Shown here: positions 23,280 to 35,799 of the stretch, piece after piece | Position numbering within the stretch: the stretch's first letter is position 1 | Layout of the letters: each line of letters opens with the position of its first letter | From: Hoplostethus atlanticus | Taxonomy: Eukaryota; Chordata; Actinopteri; Trachichthyiformes; Trachichthyidae | Direction of reading: 5' to 3' | NCBI GenBank assembly: GCA_034670405.1 | Contig: JAXDDX010000002.1 | Coordinates: 6,539,501-6,603,500 of the forward strand | DNA length: 64,000 nt | The notes under the pieces: generated by a model | The model's database searches: none | What the model saw: only the letters and a program-made list of their open reading frames with translations | What the model was told of the DNA's origin: nothing | Made by a program: the position numbers and the translations under genes

Positions 23280-25907
23280 CAGTGTTGTAGTAGAGTCACC
23301 AAACCTCAAGTCCAACTAGTGCCAAGTCCTCAGTGCTGAAATCTGAGACCAAGTCCAAATCAGAGTCAGAGAATTTGCGTTCAAGTAATCCATGCTAGAA
23401 CAAATTCAAAATAACATAGGCTATATATTTACATCTGTCACATTAAAAGCTAGTTTACTGGTAATGATGGTGACTTAAAGTTGTGGATTTCAGTCATTTC
23501 ATTAAAATAAAAGTCTTGACAAATTGAAACCAACCTCTGAAATAGAGGTGTGTATCTTAAGCCTTGGTATTAATAGTACAATAGGGGTGCAGGCCTTGTT
23601 TAACTATAAAGGTAGATTTCACTACATTTTACATGTCAAAACGGCACTCTACCCAGATAGAACCTTATAATTCCAAACTCACAGATTTGGAAATGTAACT
23701 TTAAGCATAACACATTTTAAGAAGCAAATTATTTCACCTTACATCTTTTTCTGTGAGAAAGCTGATATTTTTCCTTGCTGCATCACAGCTGTAGTAACAT
23801 AGACCATTATACCAGGGGTGTCGTTAGACCCCATTTACTGGGCACGTGCCCCATTAATATTTTGCTATGCCCCAGTAAAACTGTCAGGGGAAATCAAAAC
23901 GTTTTTGCATTGTTTCCAACAACATCTGTAGTGAATTTGGTGGTTATAACTTGTATAACGGCTTAGGTTTAAGGTGAGTGGACATTATTCCTGTCTGGCA
24001 ACCAGTTCCACTACTAAAAAGCATCTTTGGTTTAATGTCCATTCAGCTGTCTGCCCCGAGCACTTATGTGAAGTTAGTTTTCTGGTACACTCTAGTTGTA
24101 TGGGTGCAGATGACTCAAAGTAAGTTACAAAAATCACAATTTTCATTGATTTTGATGCCGTCTGATGAATTTTCTTTCAGTCACAAAACATTATTTTCTT
24201 TTGTAGATTAGGACTTGGAGTAAACTCTTAGTGAGGAAGATAGGAACAACTAGCAACAACTAGCTAGCAACTAGCTAACATGAATCAAAGATAGTCAGTT
24301 AGTTAGTTAACTGACATTAAATTCAAATATTTCCTCTGGTTTGTTGTTTGTTGCCGTGGAGGCCCGGAAAAGTGTTAAAAGTGTAAAAAGTGAAAAGCAT
24401 AAATGTTAGTAGGAGGAGAAAATAGCGTTAAACATGCCTGGTACAAAGGCACGTTTATGTGGGCTGGTTTTAGACCCCACTGCCAGTTAATGGTGATATT
24501 ATTGTTGTTGTGAAAAATAATCTTCAGCTATCGCATTTAGTGACCTAGTTGACAGTCTGACACTGCCTCATACATCACAGCTACTGACCACCAACCAAAA
24601 TCTTCAAATCCAGTCAAAGAAACTAAGGTTTGGAAATGGTATGGAATTCTGAAAGGTAAAATGAATAGGGACCCCATACCTTCACCTCTTTTCCCTCTGG
24701 GCATTTTTACATGAAATGACTTGAAGCTCTCCATGTGCAATGCACCATCACATTTCAGAGAAAGGGGTGTGACAATGTGCCTCAGTTTGGTGGAGGGATG
24801 GGCTCTACATCAAAATGTCATAATGTGACATGAGAATAAGACATTCATTCTTCAACCCACCCATTAACTGATTAATTCATTGATTAATTAATTTAGCTAT
24901 TACATGATCTACATGAATGAGGAGGGAAACATGTCCATCCAAAGCATGCTGTCCCAGAGTCTTCTTCAGCACCATGGAATTAGATGAAATAGACATGGAA
25001 GGTCAGCATGAGGCCAGACAATGAATTGAGTGCTGGGGGGCCTGTGCCCCAGTAGTGCTTTAAGTTTAGCAGCACCCCTGTATTATACCATGGAAAAGCC
25101 TAATCCATTCTGAATGGCTATGCATTACCACAATATGTAGAGGTACGAACTCAAAATCAAATTTTTTAAACACATTTTCTCACATTTAAGGGAAACAATA
25201 TCTCAATTTGAAAGAAATGTTTCATGTGGCGGTGCATTTAATATTCAGCAGCTGGATGGAAGAATAAACCTGACAAGACCGTACTTCACTAACTCACTAA
25301 CTAGCTGGTAGACTGGAGACATTTTGTTTACAATGATCCAATATTATATTCTCTCTAGAAAAGCACAGCTGTAGGTTGTAATCATCTCACTATGAAGCTA
25401 ACAGCCAAGTCAAGTGTCAGCCCAAGCTAATGTTAGCACTCCAATGTCCATCTGTCCATCTTTTGAAAAAAATGAAGAAGATTTATATATATACTGCCCC
25501 TTCTTTCCCTGACATTGTGTTTTCTGGCTCTTCCTTGCCCTCTACCAAATACGCACGCAGACATACCAAGCGTAAAGAGGCGATCTTGATTTGTGCCCTG
25601 GTATGCACCTTGATGCACTCAAAGCTGGATTCTACAGCTAGTATATTAACCAGCCAGCTCTGACCACTAAATCCCTACTCTGTAGACAGTGATCAATGGA
25701 GAGTGGATGGTAACAGGCAACAGCTATGCTCTGAAATCACCATCATGTTGCATTGTAAGGACGAACTAGTAAGAGTAAGAATGAACTAGTATGAGCAAAC
25801 CACCCATGATGCAAACGCTCTCCGGTGATGCCAAATCCTAAATTCAAGTTCAAGTCCATCAAGTCCTAGCCAAGTCACTGAAGTCGGATTTGAGTACTAA
25901 AACACTG
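23280..25907. mobile_element. Outer hAT-type non-autonomous transposon, interrupted
   Basis: The left end is CAGTGTTGTAGTA and the right end, read inverted, is CAGTGTTTTAGTA, giving matching terminal inverted repeats. The flanks are 8-bp near-identical duplications: ACTGTTTT (23,272-23,279) and GCTGTTTT (25,908-25,915). An 8-bp duplication and CA(G)TG-type ends fit the hAT superfamily. Both subterminal regions carry several copies of CAAGTCC in the same orientation, near 23,308-23,400 and 25,845-25,880. Without the inner insertion the element would be about 1.35 kb; I see no transposase coding. Confidence 0.75.
23813..25080. mobile_element. Inner hAT transposon nested in the outer hAT
   Basis: The left end CAGGGGTGTCGTTAGACCCC and the right end, inverted, CAGGGGTGCTGCTAAACTTA share an 8-9 bp terminal inverted repeat of the CAGGGGTG class typical of hAT elements. 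The flanking 8-bp target-site duplications are CATTATAC (23,805-23,812) and TATTATAC (25,081-25,088), differing at one base. Just inside both ends is a GGGCAC(G)TGCCCC / GGGGCACAGGCCCC type block. The 1,268-bp body contains no recognisable transposase, so it is non-autonomous. It landed within the outer element and is therefore younger. Confidence 0.8.
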
Positions 25908-25915
25908 GCTGTTTT

Positions 25916-28900
25916 CAGTACAGTCCACTGGGGGTTCTGTGTTTTATTTCAATGTGACTCCATAGTACAGATGCCTTTAGGAGTTTAACACTTAAGTGTT
26001 ATTTCAAACTGGCCCGACATCAGCTGAATTGAATTAGTACAGAATAAAACAAAAGCCTGGCCCTGCGACCCTCAGTGTAGACATTTCGTCTTTTAATTTG
26101 TTTTCTTCTTTTTCTTTAATGCCAATGAGTTTTATCTGTGGACTTCAAAATAAGATACACTTTGTTTGAGCTCTCACAATGTACATATTTTGTATCTTTG
26201 GCTGGCAGCAAAAATGAGATGTATAATGACCCAAATATCTCTCTCTCTCCCCCCCTTCTCTTTAGTTTTGTTCCCCTCTTTTCTCTCTCCCCTGCTGTTT
26301 TGCTTATGTCTTTTTTCCTCTTGATATTAGCTTTGCTCTCAACCCGTTTCACTCCAGCTCCCTGTCTCCATGCCCATCTGCCCATCTATCATCATCTCTC
26401 ATTTCCAGCCAAGTGTTGAGCCATGGGAATCTATTAGGTCATCCCAAACCTAACTTCTGTAGCAGCTGTGAGGCACCTCGGTTATTTGATAAGCACTTCG
26501 ATTTCCAGCTAAGATCCTTTCATCAAAAATCTCCATGGGAGTGAATTCAATATTATTCGATTTCAAATATTTCAGGTAGTTTTGCAATAAACACTCCCAG
26601 GCGGCAATGTAATGGTAGGGCCATCTCTGCATGTGTCTGCTTTATTTTGATTGTCTCTATGATCATGGCATAAAAACTCATGATGCTTATTTGAACCCCT
26701 GTGGTTAAGGTGAGGAAGAGGGCATGAGGGGAACATATGCTCCAAAAAGGCTGTTCTTAAGATTTTCTATGTACAGCCATCACAATGAGCTAACCTCTTG
26801 ATTCATTACTGGTTCTATAAAGAAATAAGTGTTTTTCAGAGGTTATCTGTTTCATGAGTGATTTTATGTTGAAGCATGAGGCTTCCCAGAGTGAAACATT
26901 CATCAAGCTTTAAGATCCTGCTCTGACTATACAATTCATTGCTGTCCTCTTGCTGTAAATCCCCATCCGTTCAGTCCGTCATGTCAACGAGCCAAAGTGA
27001 AACCAAAAAAAACATGGCATAGTCATGTTCATCATACTATATGATACTTAATTCATTGTAACCCATACATGCAAGACAAATAAAGACAGCCAGATTACAG
27101 AGTACAGTTGAGTGGTCATGATCCTGTCAAGATACAACTAGTTGTAATATTACAGCACTGTGGGCTAGAGGTCTCTGGTTTTATGCTCACTTGCCTCTCT
27201 GGCATTACAAACATTATAAATGTGAGAGAGTGTGTGCTGTTCCATGACACATGACAAATGGGCTGCTGTAAAAGTGGATCATGCAATATTAATGGCAGTT
27301 CAGAGTGGAAGGAAGCCTTCAGTCTGGGATGATGATTCATAGTCATGTGATCAGTCTCATACTTTTCAAGCAAGTATACTGTACATGCAAGTCAAATAAT
27401 ATGGCAGATTAATATCCTTCATGTGATGATTGATTTCCTTTGTGTTGATATTTAGGGTGTGATAATGAAGTCCGAGAATGTAGTAATGCTAATAAAAAAC
27501 CAAGATGTGACATGGGTTTTGATTGGGTCGTTTCTCAAATCCTGCAAGTTTTTTACAATTGAAACTGAAAATTCATATCCTATTACAATATTTGCATGAC
27601 AATCTTGTATCAGACACATTGAAAAAAAAAGATTAAAGATTAAAACAACGTATCTAATTTTGTTCAGTTGTATCATTTAAATGTTTATGAACTTAATTGT
27701 TTAATTGTTCATTAACGTACTATCCTTTTCACATTGTAACTGCTCCATTAGTCAGAGGACAATTCGTAAAGCATGTCAAATCAAGTTCAAATAATAAGCT
27801 TATTGTTGAGCCCAGTTTACTGTAGCATGTTCTAATCTAAGCCATTTGCAGCCAACTTTGCAGCCAAGGGCAATGTTAAAAAATACTCCTTAAGAATACA
27901 GTCACTTATATATGGTAGCCTGCACATCACAAGAATTACCAGTTTACTTTTGCTTATATTTGTTCATGTATTTATTTTGTCGTTTGTAAATTGTAGCAAC
28001 ATATCTTCTCACCTCTTATTTAAATATATTGCCAGTGCTTTAATGGGAATAATAAGCAGGATCTTTTTTCAGTTTTATGATCACTGCTTGGACAACAATG
28101 TATCAAATCATTCATCCACCTAATTATGGTCATTTAGTCAGGCTGACTGAGGTACTGTCGTCTATTGTGTTGAATTCATTCTCTGTAATATAATGTGAGT
28201 CACGCTGGAAAACAATGAAATGTTGGCCTGGCACACTAATGCTGTATTAGGCAGGGAAGTATTGAAAATGTGCTTAGACATGATAAGAGGTTTTCCTCAT
28301 ATTGCTGCTTGAGCCAATCATCATTCAATCATGTACTATTTGGTTACTTCTCTGCCAGTGTCTCTGCCCACGGCGAAGTATCAAACCAACAGCGACTTCA
28401 TTTACACTTAGAAATAATTTTGTGCAAAGACACTTTCAAAAATTCACAAATAGCAAATCCTTGAGCCACAGGCACAGCAATATGCACTGCGAGAGTGGTA
28501 TATGCAGAAAGACTTTTTTTTAAATAAGATGTAATTGGAAAGTTTGGCTGCACGTGTAAAAGCTATTTGTGGAATCATTTAACATATTGTAATATTTTTC
28601 TGCAAGTCATGTTACTTACTTTCAAGTGCAAATAGTGTATTTGAAAATTGTAATATACTTGTGAACACTGTTATTTTCTTGTAAGGCAACTCATCTTTCA
28701 ACATAGCTTTAGTGGAAGCCTACTTGTCTCTTTAGTGGAAGTATCAATGAGTATGGATTAACTTTGCTACCCAATCTTTGGTGTCAAAGACATGACAAAT
28801 ATTCAGCACAAGCAATTCTTAATGTTGTCAATTTTTTATGTTTTCCATTTAAATTTAAGCCTTGCAGTTGATTTGATTCAGTTATCTCGAACATAGAGTA

Positions 28901-28986
28901 ACCATCTGTGGATCATATTCAGAACTCCTGAATTTCATTGAAATACTGAGAGCAGAGTTAGTCACGAAAGTTAGATCATACCTCTG
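25916..28986. other. Intergenic DNA, no gene recognised
   Basis: No supported gene. A pyrimidine-rich stretch lies at about 26,238-26,295; the rest is unique AT-rich sequence. Confidence 0.5.
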
Positions 28987-29111
28987 CTACATCCGTTTTG
29001 AAGTGTGGTTGCTATAGAGCTCTTCATTCAATATACATCTGGACTCAGCCACAATACTGTATCCTGCAGTGTATTTAGCATAGCATCTTTGAAATCGAAA
29101 CACAATATGAA

Positions 29112-29179
29112 TCTGTGTTTTTGTGTGTGTATACGTGTGGTGTGTGTGGGGGTGCACGTAAACACGTGGTATGGTGCAT

Positions 29180-29211
<32 letters not shown>

Positions 29212-29260
29212 CTGTGCCTGCATGCACGTGTGCATGTGCATGTGTGTGTATGTGAGTGTG
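29112..29260. repeat. Imperfect (TG)n / TGTGCA-rich microsatellite region
   Basis: Clustered TG runs interrupted by CA, CG and TA steps; the purest part is 29,179-29,211. The alternating purine-pyrimidine sequence could adopt Z-DNA. The open frames across it are low-complexity artefacts. Confidence 0.9.
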
Positions 29261-30400
29261 TATGGCAACAGATCGTGTTCGTGTTATCTTTCCAGCAAAG
29301 GCAGATAGGAGGTGAGCAGCCTGTTTGGTTCTCCGATTTTGCTTGCTGACTGACAGACATCCGCTTGTGCCTTGAGATAGCCAAAGCAAAATGCCTTTGG
29401 CATGTTAAGCCAAGGGAAGAATATGAATAAATCATGAATAGGAAAACAGACATACATCATAGACGTCTGCCATTTTTCACTGAGCGGAGGTGTTGGCTGT
29501 TTCTACAGTCAACCTCCGCTGCTAGCTACATATTCAAAATATCAGTTCAGACTTTTCTTCTCGATTCTTTATTTATTTATGTATCATGGGTGTTTCAACA
29601 GAGAAAAAAGCTTTACTTGATTAACTGGAGGCACTGGGTCCGGTACTGACCCCTGTCAAGTGCTCATGATCAATCTTTTCAGGATTTAAAAGGAGAGGGA
29701 GTCAAGCACTCTGCTTCATCAGAGAAAAATGGATGGGGGTGTGAAGGTTTAGTGGAAGGTTTATGTTTCTCTGGCACTGCTCTGAGCACTACACAGCTCT
29801 TCCACAGAGAAATAAATACAGGCCCTTTGACAGGATGGCCTCCTGGATGCGACATGTGTGACTGTCTTAAACATAGCATCCTTGCAAGACAGTTTCTTGG
29901 AACTAGAAAGAGAGCTCATTCCAAATAAGCCAGTCCATCTTCTTTCACTTCACTACCTTCTGAGCCAAATTATTTCAATACAGTTGACAAGTGAGTCGCT
30001 GCTGTGATGCCCGTGTCACTGTGAACCATAGGCACTCTTTCGCTTTTTATTTTTCTCTGTCTCTTTATTTATTTCTCTTTCCTTTACTTTCTCTCTCTCT
30101 CTCTTTCTCCCTCTCGCTCTCTCTTGTGGACACTAGCATGCAGTTGTAAACAGGAATAAGTATAAGTTTAAATATCTGACCATTTTTATAAATGAAAGTA
30201 CAACCATTGCTCAGTGCAGTTTCTTTCACCCACATAATCCCTGTCTGGAGTGCCTGTAAATATCATAATCAGTTTTAATTTCTATTACAAAGTACATTTG
30301 CATGTGCCATGCACAAATACATGCACCAAAAACATATCTAATCACTGGTAGGTATCAGTTCCATGAATTTAACTCCTTTTCCCATCTGGATTCTGCTTTT
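29261..30400. other. Intergenic DNA, pyrimidine-rich tract
   Basis: No gene is recognised. A CT-rich low-complexity tract occupies about 30,045-30,126, mostly CTCTCT and TTTCTC words. Confidence 0.5.
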
Positions 30401-30414
30401 AGCCCTATGACACC

Positions 30415-30790
30415 ACCTCACATAAGCTCATAAGCTTCACTCGCCATCAGCACCCGCCCGACCATAAATTCACCCTCATCTACTGAGGAATTCTTCCAGT
30501 CTGCAGTAGGCCGTGAATTCCCAGAAATGTCCCTGTAGAAATCAATAGGTCCATATCTTTTCCCACAGTCTCTGCGATGATTGTATACTATCTCAGTGGG
30601 AGGGGGGGAGCTGTGTGAATCTGGGATGGACACTGGCTCCCAGGGGTCATGATGGATGTGCTGGACACATAGCAGAGGCCGCCCTCCTCAGGTTTGTCGA
30701 GGGTCAGCCACAGTACGTTATTGATAACTGTTCTGTGTTCTTTACAGTGATCATGGTGTAACTGAACAGCTGATACTAGACCACAACCAT
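30415..30790 (-). pseudogene. Possible protein-coding remnant in two frames
   Basis: On the minus strand one frame is open across about 30,800-30,600 (phrases VINNVLWLTLDKPEEGGLCY and VSSTSIM). A second frame is open from about 30,633 to its TGA at 30,418-30,420 (phrases TEIVYNHRRDCGKRYGPIDF and GEFMVGRVLMASEAYELM). Both have normal protein-like composition without low complexity, as if one frame had been broken by a frameshift near 30,620. I do not recognise the family and cannot exclude chance open frames. No ATG or splice signals support a functional gene. Confidence 0.2.
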
Positions 30791-30922
30791 GAGAGAGGAC
30801 AACGCCTCACATTGATCTGAGTGGTTGCATTCAAATACCTTTTAAAGTGGTCGGGCTATTTGCTTCAGGGTACAGGTGTTTAAGATTCTATTTAATATAT
30901 AAGTTGTTAGCATAACTCACTG

Positions 30923-31094
30923 GATTCATTCATTTTCCATACCCGCTTATTTCTATTCAGGGTCACTGGGGGCTGGAGACATTCCCAGCATGCACTGGGC
31001 AGAAGGCAAGGAAACTGGACATTTTGCAAGCCCATCACAGGGCCCATCACTCACACCCACATTTACACCTCTGGGCAATTTAGAGTCTCCAATC
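30923..31094 (+). repeat. Unclassified teleost dispersed repeat, copy 2
   Basis: This longer copy of the repeat at 1,611-1,740 contains 'TCAGGGTCACTGGGGGCTGG', 'TCCCAGCATGCACTGGGCAG', 'CCCATCACAGGGCCCATCAC' and 'CTGGGCAATTTAGAGTCTCC'. It keeps about 50 more bases at its 3' side than copy 1. Confidence 0.65.
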
Positions 31095-33313
31095 CTGATT
31101 GAAATTCAGCAGACAAACAAGCATAGAGTGACTTGTTAGCCACGTACAGTATGTATCTATTTTGGAAGGGCACAGTTTTCGCGTCTTGAGCTAAGCCACG
31201 CCCTGGATGACTGAGTTGGTTTTCAGAAATATAAACGCCCCAGTGCATTTTTTCCTCGATGCCAGACGTTTCTGTTCTGGCCGAGCGAGACTAGTGACAT
31301 ACGCTCATGAAATGGAGATGTACTGAAGCCAAGACTGATTTAACATCTAGGTATATTCACAATATTGAAAAAGGGAGGTTGGGGTGGAACATAACATGAG
31401 GACGGATTGTTCAAAAGTGGGCAGGTTGGACCATAACAAACATTGAAGAACTCAGAAGAACTGGATGCTACTTGATTGTAATTTGTGAAGCATCACTGTG
31501 AAATGCTTTGTACATAATCTTGGTCTAGCTGTTACAAATTCTGGATTCTTCAAAATGAATAAATTCTACTGGGACACAATTATTGAATCTTAGGAAAAGG
31601 ACATTTTGGTTGTGACAGCACACCGCTGTACCATGTTGCCACTCATTTCACTTTGAAAGTTGTGAAGTTGCAGATATTATTTGATGCGAAGTAATAAAAA
31701 ATATTTTTTTGTAATATATATATATATATATATATCATATAATACTAATATAATTTGTGTCATTAATTGTTAAATAGGGGAATGTTATCATATGGAGAAT
31801 TAGCTAACAAGGTGAAAAGGTCATTTTCTATATTTCATTATGACTTTTATTATGTTATTTCAAATTCTGCTTGCAGCCCTTCAGCCTTTGATGTATTCAG
31901 GCATCATTTGCTATTAATGTGAATGAATTCAAAATCTACTTATTATGATCATCCATTCAGCTCTTTCCCACATGCTTCAAGCACTGCCCAGTCTTTGTGT
32001 GAGGTAGCTGAAGAAGCAGTGCTCCTCTGTTGTAAATGCCTGTGCCATAAGTAGAGATGCTAAAATGTACTCATGTCATACAAATGCAAAAGAAAGCCAC
32101 CTATTTAAAACTCTGTAAGGCATCAATGATTCAATACATCTCTGTATAACATGTATGGGGTTCCTTTTGCAGATCCCTTTGATGGAACAACCACCCGCAT
32201 CAGTTGGAGAGTTAATTCCCACTGTAACATGCTTACATGAGCAAACCCCCCCCAGGAACCCCTTTCACATCACCCAACCTCTCCCCTGTGTCCAAGACAT
32301 GGAGAAACCTCTCATGTGATATCTGGCACACCAAAGAACAAGTCATTTACATATCCCATATCTCCTGTTTACACTGCTCCCATTTATCATAAAAGACAAC
32401 TTTATGGATAGGTTTTTCAATGGGTGAGTCATATTAATAAAGCATAAATCCAATATGAAACACGGAAATCAGAAAAGTGAAAAAGAGGGCAGCATCTTGT
32501 CTGAGTGGTGAAGGCCCATGTGTTGAGTAAATACTGCATGCAGATAAAGTGTAAGGGTAAGCAGAAAAGGCAAAGGCCCAGTTTGCAGAAAGGAGGTTTC
32601 TCCGACTCAGCATTTTAGCCTAGCCTGATGTGCTAGATTATACAGTACATCAGTGTTTTTGAAGGACACAGTGATATGTTTGAAAGTGGCAATGTTAGGT
32701 TTCATTTTAGAGTACATGGCATTGATAGCATTAACAAAAAAAAACATTGTGTGCCACACGAGTAGCAGTAGGTGTATATATGCACTCCACTGTTCCCTCT
32801 GAAAGGAAAGCCTTGAGCAGTGGTTGCTGCTATGCTGAAAGCACCACGCTGTGCATCCTGTGGAGAAATAAAGAACTGTTACTGTGGTGTAGGTGCAGCA
32901 GTGGAGACATGCGCTAAATGCCTACATAGACCCGGCCTCAATGGGGCCATTAAATGGACTGTGATAAAATGCCCAGGAGCATGGGCCACTCGCTGAGGAG
33001 ATCCATCCTCTGAACTAAAGTCTTCAGGTTCATGGTGGGGAGTTCATAAGAAACCATACAAGTAGCAGGTGGGAACAAAACACAATTTTTTTTTTCATTT
33101 TCATCCATGCCTTTCAGATGTTTGATTTTTATTTATTTTTTTTAAACTCTGGAGCATGGTCACGCACACAAACTTAAAAATAAACACAAACTGTAGGTAT
33201 AGTTACTCATGTGCACACAGACAGCCACTTCCTCATGTACACCCATATGCACACAATCTGTTAACAGACATACAGTACACAAAGACACACGGTCACACAT
33301 ACATGTGCACACG

Positions 33314-33316
<3 letters not shown>
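31095..33316. other. Intergenic DNA, no gene recognised
   Basis: No coding match. An (AT)11 run lies at about 31,714-31,735. Confidence 0.5.
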
Positions 33317-33349
<33 letters not shown>

Positions 33350-33418
33350 AACAGTTTTTTCACTCTGTTTTGCTCTACATAACACAGACTTAAAAAGACA
33401 CACACACACACACACACA
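33317..33418. repeat. Two (CA)n microsatellites
   Basis: (CA)14 at about 33,317-33,344 and (CA)10 at about 33,398-33,418, separated by 53 bp of unique sequence. Confidence 0.95.
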
Positions 33419-34895
33419 GATGCGCACACACATCACCAGCAGCAACTCTCTCAGTGCCCACCACCAGTTTGTTGCGTCGTTCACATGTTGTCCCAAGAGT
33501 GAGAAGCTGCAAGTGGAGAGTGGGAGCAGAGAACAAAGACAAAAGACAGCTATCAGAGCAGGGAGGATTGCATTATGCAGTATATTATCGCTGCTGCTCA
33601 GTAACAGCTCCATGGTTGTGTTTTCAAGGTCTCAAGCATAATTAGTACAGTAATATTGTTGTTTTTCCATATTTATCCAACAAGGTGCCAGTCATCTTTC
33701 AGTAACATGTTACATTGTAACATAGTCTCGCTGTGAGAAGCGGTGAGTGGGCTGATTGCAAAATGTTCACCTGAACTCACTGTGTGCAGTTTGCTGCACT
33801 GTATCGTTCAATGGATAATTGTGTGTCATGTATGCTCAATTCATGACAATTCGATTCATGTGCTTTAACATGTATTAAACAGAACATGTATGTTACCTCA
33901 GTACTAGTGCCTAAACAGCTATTGTGGTTAGCATGCATGTGACTGTGGCGCACAGCCACGGCTCCATGCTGCGTGAAGGTTCAGTTATTCCACCCCCTAC
34001 CTGCTATTACACAGTGGGAACATGGGGACCGGAGAAGCATCGTTTCAGGTAAATGCTTTCATCTATACGATTCTCTCGAAAGAGACACCATAAAAATGAA
34101 CAGCACAGACTTGAAATAGAAAAGCCATTCACTGACATGCATTATAAAGTAACCATGGCCATGCAATTTACAGCAATTGTCCTGTGGTATTATTGAATTT
34201 AAGCAATAAAGTGTCAGATGTTGTTACAATATTGTATTATATCCCACAGTCAAGGTCATAATTCCTTTCATAAAACAGTTACCATTACCTGTCATTTTAA
34301 TCTTTACTTTAGTGTTTACAGGCTTTTCAAACAAAATGATGTTGACAGATTATTTAAAAAACAAAAGTAGCAGAGAACCATATCATTGCTCTCATAATCT
34401 TATTACGCTATGACAGAATTTTGTGCTGCTTGAGACAATCCTTGAAAGTTACACAATACTCCGGGCGGGACTAACTTAAACTCCAGTATGACCCATTCAT
34501 TATTGAGCTTTCCCTTTCAATCCCATGGTGAAAACATCAATCAAACACGAGAGAGAGTGAAATGTAGACACTCTTGTGCAAGAAATCTCTTCATCACAGC
34601 CTCAGACTAACTTCATCTTTTGTGCCAAGTAGCTTTAGCATAGATAGATAGTACAGAATTCCAATGTGACCCTGAAGTCTGGTGGGTAGATGACATCTGA
34701 CACCAGGATGTTTATTTTTACTGCTACATGTTCATGTTCAGTCTGACATACAACAGACGCAAGGGCATCTTTCCTGAGTGACATGTTTAGGGAAAAGGAG
34801 AATCAGAGACCATGACGGACGCGCTGAAAGAAACGGGAGAAAACTCAGTCCTCTTGGGTATTGGAGATGTGTGTTTTTGTGTATGCGTGGGGAAG

Positions 34896-34972
34896 ACAAA
34901 CAGACAGGAAGGCAGACAGATAGTCCGTCAGACAGACAGACAGACAGGAAGGCAACTAGACAGTCAGTCAGA
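34896..34972. repeat. Degenerate (CAGA)n / (CAGT)n low-complexity region
   Basis: Tetranucleotide CAGA and GACA units with interruptions such as AGGAAGGC, which itself occurs twice (about 34,908 and 34,946). Confidence 0.85.
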
Positions 34973-35626
34973 AATCTACAAAGGGAGAAAGAGAGGTTGG
35001 GATTTAATACAGCAGAATCAGACTCATTGGCTAGTCTTGTAAAATGTGCATTATTTAAAAAAATAGGAGAGTGCAAAGGAGAGTATGGGGTGAGAGGTGA
35101 TAGGTCAATGGTGCAATGATTCATCCGTTGTAACAGTGAGATGTTTTGTGTTCAACATCATTTTCTTAATAAAGCTTTGGGATTTTTTACTGTTTAAGAC
35201 TCATGTGGCTGTTGATGTTTTGACATCCTGACCCTCTCATGTGCCCAAAGCGTCACTCTCAATGAAACTAGGCTTTTATGCTATTGACATTTTTTGTACT
35301 TTGATTTTTTTCGAATTATGAAGTTCACATTGTAAAGTACTTATGACAAATAATCAGTAAAGTGCCCTTACTGAAGTGTTCGTTCGTATGCATATGTTAG
35401 TAGCACTAAATGATAAATTGATAAGGGCATCAAAGTACCTTTACTGAATCTGTAATGTGTTAAAAAAAAAGAGAAATTCTAACAGATGATGTTTTTATAT
35501 TCAGCCACATTAACCATACTTCTCATAGACCTATTTGCTGACGATGTTATGACAAATATGCGCGCGCATCTTTGGGGCAAAAAGGTAGAAAACATAGCAA
35601 GCCACAAGCGTGCTGTTCATCAGAAA

Positions 35627-35790
35627 ATGGGTAGAAGTTGTTATGCAGTAGGCTGTGCTAATCGCAGTGAGCAAGGATTTAAATTCTTTAGTATTCCAAG
35701 TGGATCTTATCCATTCAAAACAAATAGAAGAATGCTGTGTGCTCTCAAGATGCAGAATTCTGATCCAAACTTGTCACCTACTAATCCTGC
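35627..35790 (+). pseudogene. THAP-type zinc-finger domain remnant
   Basis: From the ATG at 35,627 the frame reads MGRSCYAVGCANR, then FKFFSIPSG and FKTNRRMLCALKMQN. This matches the first half of a THAP domain: the two first zinc-binding cysteines (residues 5 and 10, C-x4-C), the F..iP motif and the basic RR region before the core helix. The normally invariant tryptophan is a cysteine here (residue 38), and the second half (C-x2-H pair and AVPF box) is absent. THAP domains occur in host DNA-binding proteins and in P-element-like transposases. This copy is truncated and runs into LINE 3' sequence, so I call it a dead fragment of either origin. Confidence 0.5.
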
Positions 35791-35799
35791 GGCATGCAG

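Noticed and set aside
29005-29453. Several overlapping open frames of 90-140 codons
   Set aside because: Produced by the TG/CA microsatellite read in different frames (VCVCVC, HTHTHT peptides).
33156-33641. 161-codon plus-strand frame rich in HTHTHT
   Set aside because: Microsatellite artefact; no protein-like core.
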